Shown here: positions 5,856 through 11,025 of the stretch, piece after piece
Layout of the letters: each line of letters opens with the position of its first letter
How positions within the stretch are numbered: the stretch's first letter is position 1
NCBI GenBank assembly: GCA_903837255.1
Contig: CAILTZ010000396.1
Location: forward strand, 1-11,025
Direction of reading: 5' to 3'
Length of the DNA stretch: 11,025 nt
Source of the DNA: an uncultured Pirellula sp.
Lineage (GTDB): Bacteria; Planctomycetota; Planctomycetia; Pirellulales; Pirellulaceae
Translations under genes and position numbers: made by a program
The notes under the pieces: model-generated
Seen by the model: only the letters and a program-made list of their open reading frames with translations
Database searches by the model: none
What the model was told of the DNA's origin: nothing

Positions 5856-8800
5856 CTATTGCTTGGCTGTGGTTAGGTTCGGATCGATTGCAACTTTCAC
5901 CGACTCTTCGCCGATGATGTCTCGGTTGACTCCAACAAAGACCCAGTGCTCCCCTTCGCTCATCGGGACCTTGACGTTCTTGCCATCGACGGGGATCGGT
6001 TTGCCGTTGGCCCAAAGCGCGATGCTACCTTTCGGAGCATTGCCAAAGTCCAGCACGACATCACCGGCTCGGGTGATGTTGAATTTGGTCCGCAGGAAGG
6101 TGTGGTTAGGGACGCCTGGGTGAGGTCGGAAGGTGGCTAGCGAGCGCATCGGAACGCCACCGGAGACCAAGGCTGGGTGGAGTTGCCAAGTGAAGTTGCT
6201 TTGATCGCCTACGATCGAATCGAGGCTGGTGCGATTGAATAGCACGTGGGCCTTTTCGGTCCACAACAAGGTCTCCCATTGCCGGACTGCTCCGTCGAGG
6301 GCCACGAGCATCTTGCCATCGATCTTGCCAATTTCGGTGATGAATCGCAGCAGATGGATCGCTTCGTCTTGGGTGAGCGAATCGAGTAGTCCATCGGGCA
6401 TGAGCGAACGGGATTCTTTGATTTCTTGGATGTCCCCCTTGGCAATCGTGACTTCTTTGCCGTCGGCAAGCCGCAGAACGACTTCGTCGTCGGATTCACG
6501 AACAGGGATCCCTGCAAAGACTTCGTCGCTGTCGGTGCGAACGAGCTTGGCGTTGTACCCTTCTTTGACTTTAGCGGCTGGGTTCAGGAGGGACTCGAGC
6601 AGATAATCCGAAGGTGCTTGGGCTCCGATGCTCGTCAGGTCCGGTCCAACCAGGCCACCGACACCGCCGATCTTGTGGCATTGGATGCATTGGAGTTCGT
6701 TGCGGCGGTAGATCCATTCCCCTTGGACCGGATCCCCTTGGGTTTTGGCCAGTTCGAGCCATTTGTTTTTGAGTTCATCGTTGAGAACCCATCGATTCTC
6801 TTGAAGTTTCCCAGCAGCATCGATGGCTTGGATGAGATCGCCACCGGCGTTCATCTTTCGCAGGGTCGATTTGAGTTGTCGTGCAGCCGAGGCATCGATC
6901 GCGACACCTTGGAGGGCCGCGAGGAGGTTGGGCGCTCCGTCTTTGCGGCCTAGGAAACCTGAGGCGGCATTGCTGATGGCTTCAGCGCGCGATGGGTCCT
7001 TGGCCAAACGGCTGATGAGCGATTTGGCAGCTCCACCGAGGTTGCTGTCGGCTTGCCGTTCCATCGCTGCGATAGCAACATCGATGTTCTGGTCTTGGGT
7101 CAATTGGTTGACGAGTTCTTTGGACGGATCATCGCCCAGGTTCGCGACGCTTCGCAGCGCGGCGATTCGAATGGCCGACGAGCTACCGGCATCTTGGCTG
7201 ACGGCTTCGATCCGAGGTCGGGTACCGGCAATCCGCCACGGTCCTAAGCTTCTTAAGGCGACGAGGCCCAGATCCATCGGAGCCAAGGCTTCGTTTTTCT
7301 TGTCCTTGGCGAGGGCCCCTTCGGCAAGCTTCGTCAAGACTTCGGCGGTGGCGGGTTGGATTGCCAAGGCCTCTTTGCGGCGCAGGGATGCATCGAGGAT
7401 GGCTTGGAGCAACTGACCTCGAAGGTTTTCATCGGGCAGCGAGGTCGGAGCGTTGGGATCGATAAGCCGATCGACCAACTTGGCTTGCTGAGGTCCATTG
7501 CCCAGCTCTGCAACCAGGATCGCCATCGTCGAGCGGGCAGCTTGGGCGTTGGCTGGCGAGTCGCTGGTGACTTTTTCGTCGAGCATTGTCAGGACTGCAT
7601 CGATGGTGCTGGGGTCTTCGACCGCTTTCAATGCAAAGGCGATGGCTGATGGATCGTTGCCGAAGCGGAACTTGCCGGTTCGGAATTCCGGAAGCCAAAC
7701 GCTCGACAGGTCTCGCATGGTTTGCCACAGGGCAAAATCCAGGAAGCGGTCCATCGGTTGATGGAGAGCAAGGCAGGCGGCTTGAGCGGCTTCGACGCTC
7801 GGCAGTTGAGACAGCAGTCGGACGGCTTCGAGTCGCACGCGTGGGTGCTGGTCTTGGACGAGGTTTTTGCCAACGGCGGTCCATTGTCCGATTTGAGAGG
7901 GATCCAGGGAGCCGAACTGGCTGGTTTTAACCCATCGGATTTGGTTCGCGATTTGGTGGGTGTATGCAGCTCGCAGGCGACCGTCATTGGATTCGAAGAG
8001 AGCTTTCTGAAGGGTTGGATCGAAGTTGCCGAGGCCTTCGCTGACCCAGGAGAGTTCCAGTTGTTCGAGGCCTCGGCTCGGATCCTTGGCAACTTGCTGG
8101 ACGTGGGCATCGAAGCTTGCTCTGGCTTGTCCGGAAGCTTTCACCTGTTGACGGAGTGCTTGGCCAGCAAAGAGTCGCACAAGGTCTGCATCGTCGGTGA
8201 GGCGTTGGAGATTTTTCTCGACGGGATCTTTCGCGGTGATCGGTTGGCTGGTGACTGGCTTTTGGTCTTTGTGGGTCAATCGCCAGATTCGGCCGTGGGT
8301 ACGGTCACGTCGCGGGTCGCGGAAGTCGACTTCGCCGTGCTGGATGATTGGGTTGTACCAATCGGCGATGTAGAGGGCTCCGTCGAGGCCTTGTTTGGCA
8401 TCGATGGGCCGGAAAGCCACGTGCGGGGTTTTGATCAATTCGGCTTGCTGGACCGATTCGTAACCGGAGCGGTCTTCGGAGACTTTGAAGCGGCAAACGC
8501 GGTGAGCTCGGAAGTCGTTGGTGACCATCGAGCCTCGGATCGATTCAGGCCAGTGGTCGCCCGAGAGGATTTCCAAACCGCAGTGTTTGGGGCTGCCAGG
8601 GTTGAGTCCGCTGAGGATCCGTTTGGCACCGACGGCAGTAACAAAGACGCTCCCTTGGAAGGTGTAGTTGACGCCTTCGCCATAAGCACCGTCTGTAGCG
8701 AACATTTGCCCATAGCGATCGAAGTGAACGCCCCATGGGTTGACGAACCCGCGCACGACGATTTCGAGTCGTTTGGATTCGGGGTGGAAACGCCAGATAC

Positions 8801-9455
8801 CGCCACCGTTGAGTCGCTCGACCCCCCAAGGAGTTTCGATGTGGGAGTGGATGTAGATCGATTGGTTCATATAGATCCAGCCGTCGTGTCCCCATCGCAG
8901 CGAGTGGAGCAGGTGGTGGGTGTCTTCGGTACCGAAACCGGCCAGGACGATCTTCTTTTCGTCGGCGATCATGTCGCCATCGGTATCGCGGAGGTACAGG
9001 AGTTGATCGCTGTTGACGACATAGGCGCTGGCCATATCGCCGTCGTTGGCTGGCAGCACGCCGGTGGGGATCAGCAGTCCATCGGCAAAGACGATGGTGC
9101 GGTCGGTTTTACCGTCCTTGTCGGAGTCCTCGAGGATCAGGATCTTGTCGTTGGAGGGTTCACCGGGTTTGATTTGAGGATAGGTTTCGCTTGAAGCGAT
9201 CCACAGACGGCCGTGGTTATCGAAGTTCATATGGATCGGCTTGGCCATGGCCGGATCCCCTGCAAAAAGTTCTGCTTGCCAACCGTCGTCGACCACAAAG
9301 GTGGCATTTTCGACCGCTGCATCGGGGACGGGGATGTCTTTGAGTTCGCGTTGGGCGTGCAGCGGTGCGCTGATTAGAGGCAGGCCCAGGAGGGTGCCGA
9401 GGGTGATCGAGGCCAGTGCGGCAGATCGCCTGCGAAAAAGGTGGGGTTTGGTCAT
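5856..9455 (-). CDS. PVC-type exported c-type cytochrome with beta-propeller and HEAT-like domains
   Basis: Planctomycete/Verrucomicrobia-specific exported haem protein of unknown substrate, thought to act in periplasmic redox or carbohydrate metabolism. 1199 aa from ATG at 9455; the frame continues 14 codons to a TTG at 9497. Domains (numbered from 9455): Sec-type signal (1-34, RRR then a hydrophobic core, ending LHAQ); beta-propeller dehydrogenase-like domain (about 51-393), with two Asp-rich Ca-binding-like loops, DSDKDGKTD (111-119) and DTDGDMIAD (157-165); HEAT-like helical repeats (about 416-886); the haem domain with CIQCH (923-927, DNA 6675-6689) followed by GLVGPDLTSIG and a candidate axial Met in SLMPDG (1017-1022); and a beta-rich tail (about 1046-1199) with LWANGKPIPVDG, resembling jelly-roll modules of glycoside hydrolases. 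It is the first gene of a tight cluster with the Tat protein and the amidase. No Shine-Dalgarno is visible. It is intact, with no frameshift. Confidence 0.92.
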   Translation of the reverse strand: MTKPHLFRRRSAALASITLGTLLGLPLISAPLHAQRELKDIPVPDAAVENATFVVDDGWQAELFAGDPAMAKPIHMNFDNHGRLWIASSETYPQIKPGEPSNDKILILEDSDKDGKTDRTIVFADGLLIPTGVLPANDGDMASAYVVNSDQLLYLRDTDGDMIADEKKIVLAGFGTEDTHHLLHSLRWGHDGWIYMNQSIYIHSHIETPWGVERLNGGGIWRFHPESKRLEIVVRGFVNPWGVHFDRYGQMFATDGAYGEGVNYTFQGSVFVTAVGAKRILSGLNPGSPKHCGLEILSGDHWPESIRGSMVTNDFRAHRVCRFKVSEDRSGYESVQQAELIKTPHVAFRPIDAKQGLDGALYIADWYNPIIQHGEVDFRDPRRDRTHGRIWRLTHKDQKPVTSQPITAKDPVEKNLQRLTDDADLVRLFAGQALRQQVKASGQARASFDAHVQQVAKDPSRGLEQLELSWVSEGLGNFDPTLQKALFESNDGRLRAAYTHQIANQIRWVKTSQFGSLDPSQIGQWTAVGKNLVQDQHPRVRLEAVRLLSQLPSVEAAQAACLALHQPMDRFLDFALWQTMRDLSSVWLPEFRTGKFRFGNDPSAIAFALKAVEDPSTIDAVLTMLDEKVTSDSPANAQAARSTMAILVAELGNGPQQAKLVDRLIDPNAPTSLPDENLRGQLLQAILDASLRRKEALAIQPATAEVLTKLAEGALAKDKKNEALAPMDLGLVALRSLGPWRIAGTRPRIEAVSQDAGSSSAIRIAALRSVANLGDDPSKELVNQLTQDQNIDVAIAAMERQADSNLGGAAKSLISRLAKDPSRAEAISNAASGFLGRKDGAPNLLAALQGVAIDASAARQLKSTLRKMNAGGDLIQAIDAAGKLQENRWVLNDELKNKWLELAKTQGDPVQGEWIYRRNELQCIQCHKIGGVGGLVGPDLTSIGAQAPSDYLLESLLNPAAKVKEGYNAKLVRTDSDEVFAGIPVRESDDEVVLRLADGKEVTIAKGDIQEIKESRSLMPDGLLDSLTQDEAIHLLRFITEIGKIDGKMLVALDGAVRQWETLLWTEKAHVLFNRTSLDSIVGDQSNFTWQLHPALVSGGVPMRSLATFRPHPGVPNHTFLRTKFNITRAGDVVLDFGNAPKGSIALWANGKPIPVDGKNVKVPMSEGEHWVFVGVNRDIIGEESVKVAIDPNLTTAKQ

Positions 9456-9487
9456 GGGATCGGTTTCAAATCGGGAGAGAAAGACTG

Positions 9488-9519
9488 TAGGTATCAAAAA
9501 CCGTAGGTTTCAAAAACAA
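9488..9519. repeat. Two tandem 16-bp repeats upstream of the cytochrome gene
   Basis: TAGGTATCAAAAACCG (9488-9503) is followed directly by TAGGTTTCAAAAACAA (9504-9519), 13 of 16 bases identical. The pair lies 33-64 nt before the cytochrome ATG, in its 5' leader or promoter. The spacing of about one and a half helix turns would fit tandem sites for a regulator, but it may be chance slippage in AT-rich sequence. Confidence 0.5.
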
Positions 9520-9587
9520 CAACCTTCAAACAAAAGGAAAGGTTCGGTCGGCGTCCCATTGTAACTAACGGAAACGTCGATTGAGGG

Positions 9588-9593
9588 TATAAT
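9588..9593 (+). promoter_or_regulatory. Candidate -10 box of the ROK gene promoter
   Basis: A perfect TATAAT lies 55 nt before the ROK ATG. The sequence 17 nt upstream (CTAACG, 9565-9570) is a poor -35; TTGTAA at 9559-9564 is better but 23 nt away. On the opposite strand TTGACA (9604-9599) reads like a -35 for the cytochrome gene, but no -10 lies at the right distance. It is a prediction from consensus only. Confidence 0.4.
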
Positions 9594-9648
9594 CGGGCTG
9601 TCAAAATTTTTTTTGTGATCAGTCCCCTAGAGTCCCTGCGTGAGTGCC

Positions 9649-10656
9649 ATGAGTGAGAATATCTACTGCGGATTTGATCTGGGCGGAACCAAGATGCTGT
9701 GCGTCTTGATGGACCAGAAGAAGAAGGTGATTTTCAGAGAGCGCAAGAAAACCAGGGGTGCCGATGGTGGTCAGGCCGGCATTGTTCGGGTCATCGAGTT
9801 GATCCGCGAGACGTTGGTCAAAGCCAGCATCGAGCCTGAGCGTGTCCAATGCATTGGGATCGGTTGCCCTGGGCCGGTCGACATGGAAAAAGGGATTGTT
9901 CACTTGGCGGTGAATCTCAAGTGGAAAAATGTACCCTTGGCCAAGCATTTAGAGGACGCCTTTGGGCGGCCCGTTGCGGTCCTCAACGACGTCGACGCGG
10001 GGGTCTACGGTGAGTATGTCTGCGGCGCGGCTCGCAATGCCCATAGCGTGGCTGGTATTTTCCCTGGAACCGGCATCGGCGGAGGCTTTGTCTACGAAGG
10101 CCAGATCTTGCGGGGCAAGTCCCATACGGGGATGGAGATTGGGCATACCAAGATCACGTCGAGCGATCACACCAGTGGCACAAAGATGGGTGGAACGCTT
10201 GAGAGCGAAGCGAGTCGATTGGCCATCGCGGCCCACTGTGCGAAACTGGCCTATCGCAACGAAGCTCCGGTGCTAGCGAAACTTGCTGGCACCGATTTGA
10301 TCGAGATCCGCAGCAAGGTCCTGGCCGCATCGATCAAGGGAGGCGATGAGCACGTCGAGACGGTGGTTCGAAGGGCGGCTCGAACGATCGGATATGCGGC
10401 GGTGAATCTGATTCACATGCTGACTCCGGAAGTGATTATCTTGGGAGGCGGGCTGGTTGAAGCGTTGAGCCATCTGTATCTAGAGGAAGTCAAAAAGGTA
10501 GTCGCGGACAATGTGCTCGAATGCTACCAGGATATCTACAAGATCAAACTAGCGGAGCTTGGGGACGATGCCGGTGCGATCGGTGCAGGCCTATGGGCCG
10601 CGAGCCGATACGGGCACATGAGCAAAGCCGAATTAGCAAACGTGGAATCCGTATAG
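9649..10656 (+). CDS. ROK-family sugar kinase or regulator lacking the zinc-cysteine motif
   Basis: ROK (repressor, ORF, kinase) protein of the actin-like ATPase fold, likely an ATP-dependent glucokinase-type enzyme in the cytoplasm. 335 aa from ATG at 9649; an in-frame GTG at 9640 adds three residues. Motifs: phosphate-1 DLGGTK (10-15), GIGCPGPVD (70-78), catalytic Asp D114 in NDVDAGVYGE (113-122), phosphate-2 PGTGIGGG (139-146), and EIGH (163-166), which binds sugar and normally the structural zinc. No N-terminal helix-turn-helix is present, so an enzyme is more likely than a NagC/XylR-type repressor. The CxCGxxGCxE zinc motif that normally follows EIGH is absent: residues 167-190 hold DHTSGTKMGGTLESEASR with no cysteine. 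LGGGLV (265-270) and the GDDAGAIGAGL tail (305-315) complete the fold. It diverges from the cytochrome gene and stands alone. The sugar substrate cannot be told. Confidence 0.88.
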   Translation: MSENIYCGFDLGGTKMLCVLMDQKKKVIFRERKKTRGADGGQAGIVRVIELIRETLVKASIEPERVQCIGIGCPGPVDMEKGIVHLAVNLKWKNVPLAKHLEDAFGRPVAVLNDVDAGVYGEYVCGAARNAHSVAGIFPGTGIGGGFVYEGQILRGKSHTGMEIGHTKITSSDHTSGTKMGGTLESEASRLAIAAHCAKLAYRNEAPVLAKLAGTDLIEIRSKVLAASIKGGDEHVETVVRRAARTIGYAAVNLIHMLTPEVIILGGGLVEALSHLYLEEVKKVVADNVLECYQDIYKIKLAELGDDAGAIGAGLWAASRYGHMSKAELANVESV

Positions 10657-10671
10657 CTCTGCTAGCTCTGC
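10654..10671. repeat. Tandem duplication of a 9-mer at the ROK stop codon
   Basis: TAGCTCTGC occurs twice in a row (10654-10662 and 10663-10671). The first copy begins with the ROK stop codon TAG, so the second supplies another TAG three codons later in frame. It is probably slippage, with no clear function. Confidence 0.6.
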
Positions 10672-10771
10672 AATCTCAGCAGCCGAAACAACTTCCTCGC
10701 CCGATGTTTCTAACGTGCTCGCCACGACAACAAACAGCCTGTGCTTGTTCCAGCACAACTCCAAACCTTCT
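10672..10771. other. Intergenic DNA after the ROK gene with one weak hairpin
   Basis: No credible gene. TGTGCT (10740-10745) and AGCACA (10752-10757) form a 6-bp stem with a 6-nt loop. No T-tract follows, so it is at best a weak or factor-dependent end for the ROK transcript. Open frames here on either strand run into the adjacent repeat and look spurious. Confidence 0.4.
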
Positions 10772-11025
10772 CTTGGCGGTTCTGGATGGTGCCTGGGATC
10801 CTTGAGTCTCACGCAAAGGCGCAAAGACGCAAAGGGAAAAAGCCGGGATCTTTCGCAACGTCTACAACAAGCAAGATCCACTACCGGCAGCTTGGTTCTT
10901 CCATCAGCGTTCATCAGCGGTCTGGTTCCGCGGTCTGGCTCTGCGGTCTTCTCCTTTGCGAGCTTAGCGCCTTGGCGAGAAACCCTCTTAGCGGTTCTGG
11001 TTGCTGGCCGGGATCCTTGAGTCTC
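10772..11025. repeat. Intergenic repeat region: CGCAAAG octamers, inverted partner and 39-bp direct repeats
   Basis: A 39-bp sequence at 10772-10810 (CTTGGCGGTTCTGG to GGGATCCTTGAGTCTC) recurs at 10987-11025 with 34 of 39 identities, a period of 215 bp; the second copy is cut by the window edge. Right after the first copy come three CGCAAAGN octamers (10812-10835). An inverted, degenerate version (CCTTTGCG, then GCGCCTTGGCG) lies at about 10952-10979, so the block between them could fold into a long imperfect stem. CGCAAAG-rich intergenic repeats of this type recur in several phyla and are often mis-annotated as short proteins. Open frames through it on both strands are by-products. I see no transposase or recognisable attachment site. 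Confidence 0.7.

Noticed and set aside
5839..6015. 59-residue upstream extension of the small Tat protein
   Set aside because: It overlaps the 3' end of the cytochrome gene in another frame and would bury the signal peptide. The ATG at 5838 or 5799 gives a sensible N-terminal signal.
7722..9194. Plus-strand open frame of 490 codons inside the cytochrome gene
   Set aside because: It lies antisense to a well-supported gene with a haem motif. Its composition (rich in Val, Asp, Phe and Gly) is what the complement of that gene's codon bias gives, and it shows no domain motif or start signal.
9603..9614. A4T8 tract as an intrinsic terminator
   Set aside because: No GC-rich hairpin precedes it on either strand, and it lies in a divergent promoter region where no transcript should end.
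9619..9948. Minus-strand frame of 109 codons antisense to the ROK gene
   Set aside because: The plus-strand ROK frame explains this DNA through conserved motifs; the antisense frame has none.
10633..11020. Short open frames of about 60-100 codons on both strands after the ROK gene
   Set aside because: They run through the CGCAAAG repeat region, which commonly yields spurious peptides such as LCVFAPLRE. They lack a start signal and any domain.
1..11025. CRISPR array, tRNA or rRNA genes, insertion sequence, phage or toxin-antitoxin genes
   Set aside because: No regular repeat-spacer pattern, no tRNA cloverleaf arms, no rRNA sequence and no transposase or integrase motif were seen by eye on either strand.

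Overview
The window looks like chromosome from a Planctomycetota bacterium, probably of the Pirellula/Rhodopirellula group. The clearest marker is a 1199-aa exported protein that joins an N-terminal beta-propeller ("membrane-bound dehydrogenase") domain, a HEAT-like helical region and a CxxCH haem domain of the Pirellula/Verrucomicrobium type. Few genes have strong Shine-Dalgarno sites, as is common in that phylum. No search could be run, so all family names come from motifs read by eye.

Layout. Everything from 1 to about 9455 is on the minus strand, and one gene, a ROK-family kinase or regulator, is on the plus strand at 9649-10656. Read in the minus direction, the order is: PVC-type cytochrome (9455-5856); a 120-aa Tat-signal protein with an AtzG/GatC-like tail (5838-5476); an amidase-signature hydrolase (5451-4069); two tandem paralogous multi-pass membrane proteins (3971-3006 and 3009-2056, ATGA overlap); a structured leader resembling a SAM riboswitch (about 2048-1926); a plant-like cystathionine gamma-synthase (1780-560); and a second transsulfuration PLP enzyme, cut by the window edge (563-1, ATGA overlap).

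How the genes work together. Cytochrome, small Tat protein and amidase are separated by only 17 and 24 nt and look like one operon. The small protein carries an export signal and the amidase does not, so the pair may cross the membrane as a complex. The two PLP enzymes form a translationally coupled sulfur amino acid unit whose leader has S-box-like core sequences, consistent with feedback by S-adenosylmethionine. The membrane pair has no recognisable function.

The 193 nt between the divergent cytochrome and ROK genes hold a TATAAT box and a short tandem repeat. The 369 nt after the ROK gene contain no credible gene; their second half is a repeat region with CGCAAAG octamers, an inverted partner and a 39-bp direct repeat that continues past the window edge. 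The most unusual items are the SAM-riboswitch-like leader, the Tat-tagged AtzG-like protein next to a signal-less amidase, and a ROK protein lacking the family's zinc cysteines.
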